Shown one piece after another: positions 1-11,900 of a stretch of 64,000 nucleotides of DNA. A model generated the notes under the pieces. That model was not told where the DNA came from. It did no database searches and saw only the letters and a list, made by a program, of their open reading frames with translations. How positions within the stretch are numbered: the stretch's first letter is position 1; each line of letters begins with the position of its first letter. The stretch comes from Myripristis murdjan (Eukaryota; Chordata; Actinopteri; Holocentriformes; Holocentridae), in the NCBI RefSeq assembly GCF_902150065.1, contig NC_043987.1, positions 24,951,987 through 25,015,986 on the forward strand, written 5' to 3'. The position numbers were made by a program, and so were the translations under genes.

Positions 1-258
1 CATGTCTTCATATAGAGTGTTTCCATGTTTGTGTTCTGAGGCGGGATGCTTTCATCTCTAAGACACTGGTATCACAGTAAAAGTGTGTTGAGGCAGGTGA
101 TTATGGAGCTGATCTGGCAGACAATTTGAGCGTTAGGGGATTTTCAACCCAATTACTCTTCACCTCTCCTCAGAGTCACTTCCAGCTCTGGGGGAATGAG
201 ACAGGGAGCATTTGGTTTCGGATGTCAGTACACACTGATTGTAGAGTGACAACATGAA

Positions 259-288
259 TTAAAAATAGCATCAGCACATCTATAAAAG
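259..288 (+). promoter_or_regulatory. tcap: tcap core promoter: MEF2-type site plus TATA box
   Basis: The ten bases at 259-268 (ttaaaaatag) fit the MEF2 consensus YTAWWWWTAR exactly. A TATA box (tataaaag) lies at 281-288, only 12 bases further on. This would place transcription start near 310-320 and give a 5' UTR of about 220 bases before the ATG at 534. A MEF2 site next to a TATA box suits a striated-muscle gene such as telethonin. The motifs are seen directly; their use as a promoter is inferred. Confidence 0.6.
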
Positions 289-533
289 TCTGGACAGACC
301 AAAGCCCAGACACATACAGCAGAGAGCGAGACAGAAACAGAGGAGTCTGCTGAAGCATCTCTGTTTCCCTGGGCAAACTTCCCCGCCGCCACAGACACGA
401 CTGACAGGCCAGCCGAGCCGGGCATCAAGCCTGATCTCAGAGGAGACAAGATCGACCGACGAGTCGCAGAGACCCAGAGGAGGTGATAAATCTGACACAT
501 CGACACAGAGATCTGCCCACAGCAGCGGAAAAG

Positions 534-1377
534 ATGCCCGTCTGTACCGTCCTGGAGAAGCATAACGGCGTTGTGGTGGCCGCTGAGCTGGCCTGCAGCG
601 TACGGGAGGAGAACAAAGCTCAGAGGGAGAGCTACAGCGCCGACTGGCAGAGTGTCAACCTCAAGACTCAACCTCAGGACAGGTGAGAGCTTTCAGACCT
701 GCAGCAAAACACCCCAAAGATCCTCAGTGTTGTATGACCCACCACTGAACGGTAGAAGAATCTCTTTTTTATCAGATAAAGTAATACTAGATACCAATGA
801 CACCTTGGCTTTGGTATAGGTGTAATTTATAACATCATAAAAAATATGGATTGAACTTGGTAGGAATTATTTAATTCTTGGTAGACGTCTTCTCACACTC
901 AAAGGCAATTGCAGCCTCATTAAGCGAGTAAATCACCACGAGTGCTCCCACCGTTTCTAACCTCATTTTCTGTGCAATTCCTGCAGGCAGACAATGAACA
1001 TGAATGACGACTCTCGCAGGGAGACTCTGTCCCGGCAGTGGCAGGCCCGCTCCCTGGTCCAGACCTGCCCCTCTGGCGTCTACAGAGTGGGCACCGTCGA
1101 GAGGGGGGTGAGGGAGCACCAGCTGCTGCCGAAAAGGAACACACTCCCCCTGCCCATCTTCACCCCCGCAGAGCTGGGTGTTCGGCTGGGACGGGGCGCC
1201 CCGCACACCGAGGAAGACCTGCGGCCCTTCCCCACCCCGGACGGAGCCTGTCCCGCCAAGAGGACCGTGGACGAGATCACGAAAGACCTCCCCCCCGTCA
1301 AACCGACTCGCATGGAGTTCGCCAAAGCGCCGAGAACCCTGGGCCGCTCCATGTCGCAGGAGGCCCAGAGAGGGTGA
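534..1377 (+). CDS. tcap: Telethonin (titin-cap), complete, 2 exons
   Basis: Coding exons are 534-682 and 987-1377; the intron is GT-AG and the join falls inside an Arg codon, giving 179 aa (human telethonin is 167). Telethonin is a sarcomeric Z-disc protein that clamps the N-terminal Z1-Z2 Ig domains of two titin molecules. Recognition rests on the N-terminal pattern AELACSVREENKAQRESY (human SELSCEVSEEN...), the block LPLPIFTPAE, the block EITKDLPPV and the C-terminus RSMSQEAQRG, which is the family's signature end and carries the phosphorylatable R-x-x-S-type site. The ATG at 534 is the first in-frame ATG, so the fish protein has about 12 extra N-terminal residues (MPVCTVLEKHNGV). It is convergent with prr29. 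The upstream MEF2/TATA pair suggests muscle expression. Orthology is quite sure; the exact start is slightly less so. Confidence 0.93.
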
Positions 1378-2530
1378 AACCCCAATCAGAGAAAAAGCGA
1401 GAGAGAGAGAGTGGGGATGTTAGGGAGAGACGAGAGAGGGTGAAAGCTGGTAAAGGATAGTCAAAAGCATGAAAAGATGTATATAGATTTATCCTGAATG
1501 ACATTCATCATAAACACTACGTAGATCATTAGCACCGTCTGTGTATCTGTCCCATTTTGGCAGGTAAATGTCACGCTTTGTCACTGTCGGCATTCGGTGG
1601 TCAGTGGTATTAGGACGGGTGAAATGATGGAGAGGCAGACATGTTGCAGGGTGTGTGCGTTCAGCTGTGCCACGGGCTAATCTCTCTGCTGCCTGGAAAA
1701 GAGCAGCGGGGCCTTTGCCATGTCGGCTGCTCGCTCACTGGGCTCCCGTGACCCTTTTTCCAGTTACTGGTATGCAGGCCAAATGGCATTTACTGCGGAA
1801 TGGCTGTCATAGCATGCAGTGGTGCACTTCCACCCAGTTGTATGCAATTTCTTTTTTTTTTTTTATGTTTCCATGGGGTAAATGAAAGTGTTCTTGAGAT
1901 TTGTGCATAAGTATTTCATGGTTTATACCTGAAATATGTGGTATTGGAATCTAACGGTACAGCAAGTGACAAAAAGAAAACAAGGCAGAAAAGTGTAAAG
2001 AGGAATTTAAGGTGGTGGGGGGTGGAGGGGGGCTGAGGTAGGGGGTGACGAACATGACTTGGACTCAGTGCTCCGGTTTTATAACAACAGATAGACGCTG
2101 GTCAGCCTCCAGGCCTTGGAAAGCCCCCGACGATCTCTGATCCCTGTAAAGGGCACAGAATGCTCCAGCGTGATCACACCTGCAGCCAGCGCCAGGAAGC
2201 TGTATATATTTATGTTGGTGTGTGTGTGTGTGTGTGCGTATGTATGTGTGCATGTGTGTGTGTCTGTGCCTGTGCTGACACCTCTAATCAGGAGGACTTA
2301 GGAAAACAGGATATAATAATGTGTCCCATAAGACTCACTGCATTAACGGGTCCGCCCTGATAGTTGAGTGGCAGCTTATATATATTTATATAGATGCTAG
2401 CTGAGTTCCTTGAACTTTCCCTGGTGTAACAGAGTTTGAAAAATGTAGTGTGTTCTGTTGTAACGTTGAGATATTTTGCCTAGAGAATTATTTTTATTAT
2501 TTTTACTAATAAAAATTGAATTGCTCTTCA
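1378..2530 (+). other. tcap: tcap 3' UTR with (GT)n tract and polyadenylation signal
   Basis: No coding sequence is seen between the tcap stop and an AATAAA at 2508-2513, which is the likely poly(A) signal. The stretch holds a purine-rich tract at 1390-1440, a poly(T) run near 1850-1864 and a (GT)n microsatellite at about 2217-2270. The 3' end is inferred from the signal only. Confidence 0.55.
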
Positions 2531-4226
2531 TTCCTCTGTTACTGTGTTTTCTTTCTGGAGTACAACATAATCACATCCTGCTTTGATTACATTTAATAAT
2601 GGATGATGGGGGGTCAAGTACAGCGAAGGTAATGACTGATGAAAGGATGGTGGCACAGAGACAGAAGTGATGAGAGTTTAATATAAACGGACAAATTACC
2701 GCAATCAAGGCTTACTTGTAATCCGCTTGATCGCGGCTTCTGACCGGGCAGCAACAGCTGAGCCGTTTCTAAATGTTGTGAGGATGTCACACGCCTGCCG
2801 CCTCGGGGCAGCTTCTTAGAAATATAGACACTGTGGGAGAATAGATTTCATCACATTAGATGACACAGCAAAAAATAACAGGATAGACACCACCAAAAAA
2901 CATAACCATGTGAAAAAAAAAAATTGAAGCTGCACTGACAGGCTTTATTACCGCTTCAAGGATTGTTCTCCGCCGCCACTGACAGAGCCAGACAAAACCA
3001 GGGCTTGCTGAATGGTTGAAACTGATGACAGACATCTTGATCTTTTGAAGCTCCAATCACAATTACCAAGGAATGTTTTACGACATTTGGTCAAAGTTTC
3101 TGGTGTATATACAGGAAAGGAATCAAACAGGAGGTTAGTATGCCTATTAAGGAAAATATGCCCGCCCAGTTATCATGAAAAAAAAAAATGATAATGCAGG
3201 AATAAAATCGAGTAAACACACTCTTTCTCCCTAATTTCTCTGAGGAGGAATGTACCAGACAGGCTGAGGTGAATAGGTGGGTGTGTGTCCTGGATCCCTG
3301 TCTCTGATTATTTGGGTACATGGTGTCACACTGTCCTCCCTCTGAACAAACCCCGCTTCACCACTTCATGTCCCTCGTTTATCTCTCATGTTCCACCTCC
3401 ATGTCTGTCATTCTGCCCAGAACACACTGTTCCCCGCCGCCTGATAGCGTGTAGGGATCTGATGGAGGCATCGTGTCCCTCCGCTGATCCATTCATTCTA
3501 CATCATTTACCTTATCTAAACTTTAAATTAAAAGTCCGTCTTTAGCTTGCCTTCTCTGACAAATTCCCACTCCGTTTCTTTGTTCATACATTTCTCTCTT
3601 AAACTCTTTTCCCAGTCACTTTGTCTCTCTCTCCGTCGTCATTCTCGCCCCCTGTGACAGGCCGAGTTTAGTGGTTTGATGGTATTAATAGCTGGGTAAA
3701 CATTGGCATTGCCCTGGAGACAGTGGAGACAGCCGTATCAGCACGTTCCTCTCATTTGAGCTCTTAATCCTGCTGTTTTATCAGAGCTTTTGGTGTGCTG
3801 CCTTCACTCCCTATCTTTAAAATTACCCTCCTGCACAAGCCCTCAAATGCTGTGCGCCCCACCCCACATAGTCACGGCGACAATCTGCAGCAATTGTTTC
3901 CAAACTCCAGATCGACCCTCGGCGCTGGAACTATTTTCAGGAGGAGAACGGAGGAATTCAGACGGGAAATGAGATCGGTAAATTTTTACATCAGGCCTGG
4001 ACCAAAGAGAGGTTTTTAAAATTTTAGTATCTTTGTTTACGTGCTTTCAGTGGGTATGCTTCAATACCAAGACAGTAAAGACGATGCATGGTATGTTCAC
4101 AGAAAAGCACTTTCCTACGGTCAGCTGCATTCATGGGCACTGCCAGGAATTTTGGGCCCCATGAAAACAAAAATACATATATTTACTCAATGATGGTTTA
4201 ATAATTTTATATTAGTTTTTACCTAT
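2531..4226. other. Intergenic stretch, no gene seen
   Basis: AT-rich sequence between the tcap 3' end and the foldback element. Short open frames here have no recognisable family content and no flanking splice logic. Nothing further is supported. Confidence 0.5.
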
Positions 4227-4230
4227 CACT

Positions 4231-4663
4231 GCAAAAACTCAAAATCTTACCAAGATTATTTGTCTTATTTCAAGTCAAAAATGTCTTATTACCAGTCAAA
4301 ATATCTCATTACACTTAAAATAAGACATGATCACCTCAGAAGTAACTTGTTTTTAGACAATTGTCTCTCGTTTCAAGTGAAAATTTGCTTGAAACAAGTG
4401 AAAATTTGCTTCTTGTTTCTAGCTAATTTTCACTTATTTCAAGTGAATTTTCACTTTTTCCACTGGCAAATTTTGCAAATGAAACAAGCAAATTTTCACT
4501 TGTTTCAAATGAATTTTTACTTGAAACAAGTGCAAATTGTCTAAAAACAATTTACTTCTGAGCTGATCATGTCTTATTTTAAGTGTAATGAGATATTTTG
4601 ACTAGAAATAAGACATATTGACTTGAAATAAGACAAATAATCTTGGTAAGATCTTGCGTTTTT
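4231..4663. mobile_element. Long foldback (palindromic) miniature DNA transposon
   Basis: The two halves of this 430-base segment are near-perfect reverse complements. The left arm (from about 4231: tgcaaaaactcaaaatctta) is matched by the right arm read backward from 4663 (gttaaaaacgcaagatctta). The match continues through blocks such as ccaagattatttgtctta, tctcattacacttaaaataa and gacatgatca. The centre is made of short repeats of the type caagtgaaaatttgcttg. A single-stranded copy would fold into one long hairpin. This is the form of a non-autonomous DNA element (MITE). No clear target duplication was found and the superfamily is not assigned. A few mismatches between arms suggest moderate age. 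Confidence 0.75.
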
Positions 4664-4666
4664 AAC

Positions 4667-6135
4667 TTTTCCCCTATATACGGTGCCCCTGACTGCATTG
4701 TCCTCACTGTTTTATCCCATGTGACAGACCTGCAACCCAAAACCAGCAAGAACAATCCTTAAGGGTCACATCCACTGACTCATCAACTCTGTTAAGAGCA
4801 AAACACACGGCTCCTGTGTACTGTTTTACTCCAAGACCTCATCTTTCTGAGTCATTTCCACACACACACCTTTTGTGAGTACTTGGCACACTGTTCTGTC
4901 AGTATCGAACACTAATATGAAAATGCTTACTGCAAAGTAAAAGGACAGAGGTTTGAAATCCAGTCCTCATATCCGCCACAAAATCCACATATTGCCTTTA
5001 ACTGTTCAGCTACTCAGCAAGACCTTGACTAACCGAATGAGATGTGAAAGCCAAAGAATTGAGCAGATGTGTGTAATCCATGACTAAACTGGCACGTTAT
5101 GAGCTGCATTTGCAAAAGCAACAGTGAAGTTTTGTATCCTTCCCCACTTTCAGGAGTAGAGCAATAATAGCCATCTTGAGCTGTCACTGAGCTAAAATGT
5201 AAACTTAAAAAAAAAACAAGCCAAATATTGACATTGGATCAGATCTCTAAATGACTAAAAATATTCTAGGGGAGGACCGCAGGAGCCCCCACCCCCCATC
5301 CCACACAGTCATGCACCTCTTACATCATGGCTACACCCCTGACCTCGCTTCTTAGTGAAGTAAATCCTATATAATCCTTTTTATTTGTTGAATTACGCTG
5401 TATTTTCATGCGCTCTCCCTCTTTTTAGGGTAACCTTGGATTTCAGAGTTGCTCGTCATCACTCGCAGACTTCATTCTTCCTTCTTCCCCTAATCCCTCG
5501 GAGTACTCAACAAGATGTATTTAAAGAGTGTCACGCAGTGTGAGACGTGCGGTGTCACTCTCTTGTTACGTTGCCCACGGTGGTGTGTAATGGCATCAAT
5601 CAGCGTGCAGAGGGAATGCTTGTCATTGCCGGGATATTAGTTTCTTGTGGTCTGTGTCACAGCAGGACGAAATCACAAAATGGAAATAAGACACACACAC
5701 AAACACAGTAGAAATATACTCCTAAAGGCAAAGAGTTATTTGAAATGTATCTACATGTGTAAGCTGTGGATTCAGGCTACAGGGTACTGAAGGAAGACCA
5801 AAGCCGGTACTCGCCAAAGATAGACATTTAAGACTATCACTTTTAAATTCAATAATGACAGATTGTTGCTGCTCCCCACTGGATAAGTTGGGTAATGCAT
5901 GCTGGAAAAAGTAAAAGTCTGAATTGCCATGAATATAGTATACATTATTGTAAGCCGTTTCCGTTTATTGTACATTAAGATGGAACAGAGTGTGAGATGA
6001 GGGGACAATTAACCTTAAGCAGAAGTGTCAAATCCTCCTGAAAAAGAGGAACAAATTCAGGATAGGCAGTCCCATCATCGTTGGAGGCCGGTGGACGCAC
6101 AAAGGGGTAAAATAACGGCGAGGGAAGCAGGAGAC
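4667..6135. other. Intergenic stretch between foldback element and prr29 3' end
   Basis: AT-rich unique-looking sequence. It should include the prr29 3' UTR (minus strand), but I could not fix a poly(A) signal. No other gene is supported. Confidence 0.4.
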
Positions 6136-8955
6136 CTAATCATGATCTCTTCTGTGCTGCTGCTGTCTTTCCTCTGCAGCGCCGAGCGGCTCTGCGAAGA
6201 AAGCGAGAGAGAAATAAAAAAGCATCTGATGAACGCCCTCCTGCAACCATTCACAATCATCAGAGGCATTATCACTAACAGCACCCCAATCAGCACCCGT
6301 CTCATCACTACTACTGTGAGGCTCGCTGTTGTCACCTCTATTATTATACCCAGCCTCAAAGGCCCCGTTTGACATCACAGGAGCAGAGTATGCTAATTGT
6401 GTTGCTGTGTAATGGTGTACCTGCTGCAGGAGGGATGTCGGCTCCTGCGGCTCTGGTGGCACCGGGTGGGGGAGGCGGAGGGACAGCGAGCCTGAATCAC
6501 ACATTGCATACACATCACACAAACACACACATGAACACACATGCATCAGTGTAATGTCCTGGCTATTTTTATCCACCTAGTTCTAATGATGTCAACTAAT
6601 ATGTCTATAGGCCCGCACCGTGCTTTATGTGTGTTGTAACCTCAGGATGTGATGTGGCGGGGTGTGTGTGGGGTTTGGGGTGTGTGTTGGGATGGGATGC
6701 CAGTTCACTGACCACTACCTTCAGGTACACACAGTCCCTGCATCTGAGATTATTTGCCAGCAAAACTTGCAAACCTGCTTTTATTGACTAAATTTCTAGG
6801 GGCAGGTGGAATAAGATGAGATACTCAAAGATGCAGAAATTATTAGAAGTAAATCACCGTGAGCATAGATATCGATTTCTCCCTTGTTGTGTTTTTTTTT
6901 TTTTTTTTTTTTTTTTAATAGAAATAGATTTCTGACACTTTGCTTGATTGTTTCCCATTATGATAATAAAAACAAATCTACAAGATCACATTTGCACTCA
7001 CTTGGTGGTAAAGCATGATAAGTGCCACAACCAGCCATACCAAAGTGATCTCATCCATGATATTTAGCTCTGGTTTCTTAGTTTGGTTGACCCAGAGACA
7101 AAAGTTAGTGCTGCAGGAGGCAAGAGTTTTATGTACAGTAAGAATCCATAAAGTCAATGTCCCAATAAAACACATAAACCATTAGATTAAATGACTATTT
7201 CGCAGTTTGTGCTGGCTTCTCAGTGATTTCAATGAATGATTCTGAAATTTGTAATTTACTTCAGCACTTTAGTGGAAGCAGAACACATTTAGGGTATATG
7301 TTTCCACTTTTCACTTAGATTTTATGCCTTTTTTTGCCTAAGAAAGAAGAAATCCCTTTTTTTTTTATCATCTTCAAGCACAAAGTAACAGAGAAGAGCA
7401 TCCCATTCCCAATGACTGAAATGCTGTAGATTTACTGGTTTTGTCCAGATGAAGTTCTGGTGTTTGTGCAGCTTTTTCTTCTGCCCACAAGAAGCCATGA
7501 ATCAACACGCTGCAGTGAAATACAAACTTCTCAAATAACCTCTCTGTGTGACAACAAGAAGAGCAAACACAAACCACAGGAAACACAAGACACAGTTAAC
7601 AACATCACAATACATTACAACACCAGATTGGGAGGATAAAGGGCTTGGGGTTAAAGGGTTAGTCCAGGTGATTTTGTATAATGTCACAGTAATACCCTCG
7701 GCTTATGTCAGAGTCCTTAAGGAAACTGGCTGCTCTCTGCTGTTCTCCATATTAAGTAGGTCTATAAAGTCCTTAACCCAGCGCTCCCTCAAGAGGCAGT
7801 CTGATGTATGCGACTAAGGAGAATGAGTCTCTTAACTGCTAGGCAACCAAATGTAGATAAATGGCTGATGGAGCTTTGATACTCTGCAGTTTTACCCTCA
7901 GGCATATGAGTCAGCCTAAGGTTAACCTGACCCGCGAAAATGTCTGAGATCACAGCAATTGCATGGCACCACACTGTCTTAATCACTGGACAGTCTCGGC
8001 GCATATTAAATCAAGTATTATTACTATTTTTTTAATCAGTCTTGGGGCACCCTGGTGGCTCACCGGATGAGAGCGCACACCACATGTCAAGGCTGAGTCT
8101 TGATCGTAGCGTCCTGGGTTCAGGTCCCACCTCGGGCCATTTGCTGCATGTGTAACGTATACCTTATCCTGAATGGACTAACACATGACATATTTAGATG
8201 TTTTGATGCATGCCCTCTAGATATCATCCCATACAGAATGTGAAAACTGAGTCATTACGTTCAGGCCATTTGTACCAGTAGTAGGGGATTGGGGCCATTA
8301 TTCAGTAACACTGCAGTACATTTCTTACAAACTATATTCCTAAAAGTAACACCAAGTTGTGGATGAGTTCAGTGGCCTCACTTCACCTTTAGACTGCTAG
8401 TTAGTTTTGCATACATTAACAATGATGACTCACAACACCATATTCTTTAACAATTTGCCAGACGAGCCAAATGCCCTATTTGATTTAACGTTTTAATACC
8501 TTGATGTTGTCAATGCTTACTCCAAAGAGTGTTTTTACCAGTATTAAAGAGGAAGATGATCCCACACAGGACAAAATGGAAGGGATACATCTTCTATGAC
8601 ATTTCCCTTGTGTAGCATTACAAGAAAACCTAATGTTATTGTCTAAAAAATTTTTTTGAGGGGGGGCTTATGTATCCCAGGTTGAGGATGCATCTTTGTA
8701 ACTTGATAATGTAGACTCCTCCAGTCAACGCCAGCTGCCCCATACAGGCTCTGGTTTATAAACCCACTCTGCAGGGAACTGTGAGCTAACAGCAGGGGCA
8801 TAGTGAACACATTTATTTTTTTTAGGGCTGTGTTCTGATGCCTGTCACAAGCTATTTAACCTTTGAAAGCTGAGCAAATTGATTTGATTTCTATCAAAAG
8901 CATGGGGAGAAGGTGACAAGCAAATTAACAAGAAGTGACTCGAAATCAGCAAGAA

Positions 8956-8988
<33 letters not shown>

Positions 8989-11900
8989 CAAGAAAATGAC
9001 CTAAAAATTGCCAAAAAAAAGAGCAAAATATTACTGTAAAATTACAAGAAGACTATTTACAATTATTGTAAATATACAGCATATTTCAAATTACATTAGA
9101 TAATTAATTACACAAAGATAAAGATAATTTTAATAAAACAAACAACAAAACCCAGACATGAAAAACAAAAAGAAAGTTATTTTTGTTAAGAGGGTGAACT
9201 AAAACCTTTCAAACAAAAAAAAAAAAAAGAAGCCTCCTGGGTTTCAAAGGGTTTGTATGCACACACAAAAAATGTGACACAAATCTGTTGATTTATTTTT
9301 ATGTAACAAAAAAAAAAAAAAAAAAAAAAATCAGAACATTCACTCCCCTCATGTTTGAAGTGATGGCTCTGCCCCTGGTTGAGGCAGTAATGGTGGATGT
9401 CTGGGACACAAACACACACAAACATGTTCTGCATATTCCAGGAATTCATGATTTCCTACATTTTCCCAAAACAGCTTGAGCTTGTTCCATCCAGCTGGGC
9501 GTTTCTTGAGGTTACACAGAGTAACAGCAACAGTGACAGTGAAACAGCATATTAAGAACAAGAGAGAAAGTTTTTCACATTGAGAAAAGGCAAGATTTGC
9601 GCCCCTCAGTCAAAATGCAAGACGTCTTCTGGCCGCATGGCCGTCTGGTCCAAGAAGGCATCTAACTGTTAGTAGCGCTCTGCTTCTTCTATGACGGATT
9701 TCCCGCTGTGATCGCTGAATGTTAGTGCAAAACGGTGAGTCTAGAAAGAAGCCGTTTCTCTTTGATTCTGAGCAACTGACACCGAAACCTGGCAATTACA
9801 GCGGATGTTTCAGACAGACAAGCTCCATTGTAGCTGCAGTGAAAATGTCTCTACATGACAAGATATTGTACCTTTGGACAGTTATCTTGGAGATAAGAAA
9901 AGAAGAGTCTTAAGATCAATTCCACACTGAAACACTTTTTTGAGTGGTTGAGGTGTTATGAAATACAACCACACCGGTCATGTTGTCAGCATTTGAGCGC
10001 TAATGTTCCGGTTCTGTAGTTATCACACCAAACCTTAAAATGAGGTACAGCTGAAGCCGTCCCAGAGCCGTCCCACTTTTCAAACGTACTGTCCTGCATT
10101 TGTAAACAAGCATGCCCCCCCCCCCCGCCACAGGTGTCCCCACTGGATGGTACACGTTGAGGGAAGCAGTGGGAGAAGAGGGTTTGTACATGTTGGACTA
10201 TGAGTCATGCTGGAGCCACGGACATGAGATCATGGGTTCATGGGACATGGGTAGCATGAATGTGCTTTACAACTTTCATGGCAATCTGCCCAGTTGCTTT
10301 TAAGATATCAAATTTGACATTATGGCATAAGGGTGGCTTGCACTGAAAGGGCGTAAGGTCACCAAATTGGACAGGGTGCATTCTCTGGGGAGCATGAATG
10401 TGCTCATCAAATGCTATGGCAGTTTGCTTAATAGCTTTGATCAGAGCTTCCCAAAGTCCAGACCTTGGTCCACATCCAGACTGAACAGCAAATCAAAGTG
10501 GACTTAACACATACCCTGTGTTATGAATACAATACACTCCTGATCAAAATTTTAAGACCAGTTGAAAAATTGCAAGAATTTACATTTTGCACTGTTGGAT
10601 CTTAAGAAGGCCATGACAGTGTGGGTACCTGACAGAAAATGACACTGAATCCACATTTTTGCGAAGATTTGGGCTTTTAAAGGCAGTGGTCTTAAACTTT
10701 TGATCAGCTGATGAACAGCCTATTTCAGTTTAATGGTTGTTTGCAATAAATTGCTTACTCATTTTTTTTTTTTTTTTTTTTTTTTGGTCTCACTCCCATT
10801 TCTTCTTTTTGCATTTTGAAGCTATACTTAGAACCTTCTTAAGATCCAACAGTGCAAAATGTAAATTCTTGCAATTTTTCAACTGGTCTTAAAATTTTGA
10901 TCAGGAGTGTATGTTACAAGGTGTAGCATTTCCTGTTTTATTGGTTGTTGCTGCCGAGTTCACACATGAACCAGATAATTTCCTTAGGGGTAGGTGCAAA
11001 GCTTTTATTGCACTTACAGTAATGTGAGGAGCGCAGTTGTCGTCAACCTGAGCAACATTATCTTTACTATCTTCACTTGGTTCACTGTCTGTTAAAGTTA
11101 TAAGTGGGCTGATCAAATGTTAGTTTGGTTATCTCCAATCGTTCCAGTCCTCTGATCTTGAATAAAAATCAGATGTGGATCTCTGAGTAATAAGTTTGAG
11201 AAGCCCTGGTCCAGATGTTGAGATATTGGTATATGCCAAAGTTTTGCCTGATGGTGGTGATACAGAGAAGAGACATGAAGTCATCAAAACTAATGGGGTT
11301 CATTTTCTGGGGAGCATGAATGTGCTCGCCAAATGTTATGGCAACCCGCCCGGTATATTCTGATGTTGCCTCAAGGACGGGCAGACCACCAGCTCTCTTA
11401 ATGCCCCAGCTGCCAGCGGGGCAAAAACATGAAGCTCCAACTGGGTGCAGAATTACTCTTTGAGTCATTTAGAGTTTTGCCTATTTGGATTTTGTTTTTC
11501 GATATATTTGTTGTAAATAACAGTGCTTTTATTTTTTTTTACTGGCTCATTCTTTGGAAGGTTGAGAGAATAAATACAGGACAAACACATAAAGACCGCC
11601 TCCGACTTCACTCCCTGAGGGCTGTTTGATTCCACTTTAGGTAGATACAGTATCAGCAGTGGGTCCAAATTTCATTACACATCTCATAATCTCATAATGA
11701 TTATCGTGTCTTCTGATAAATTAAACCAAATACACTCCTCCAGGGCATTGGGATATCTAATATGTTCCTCCAGCTGTACTGGATTTTTACAGGCTGTGTA
11801 ATTCCTCAAATGAAAGTGATACACTGACTTTTTTCTCTTTCAGCTATATTTTATCTCTTGTGTGAAGAAAGCAAACTAACTGTTAATTAATGGATTCTTG

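Noticed and set aside
483-533. N-terminal extension of tcap from 483
   Set aside because: The frame is open but begins with GTG, not ATG; the first ATG is at 534.
8044-8152. Possible tRNA gene
   Set aside because: A and B boxes are present, but there is no convincing acceptor stem or anticodon arm, and the sequence matches a SINE head.
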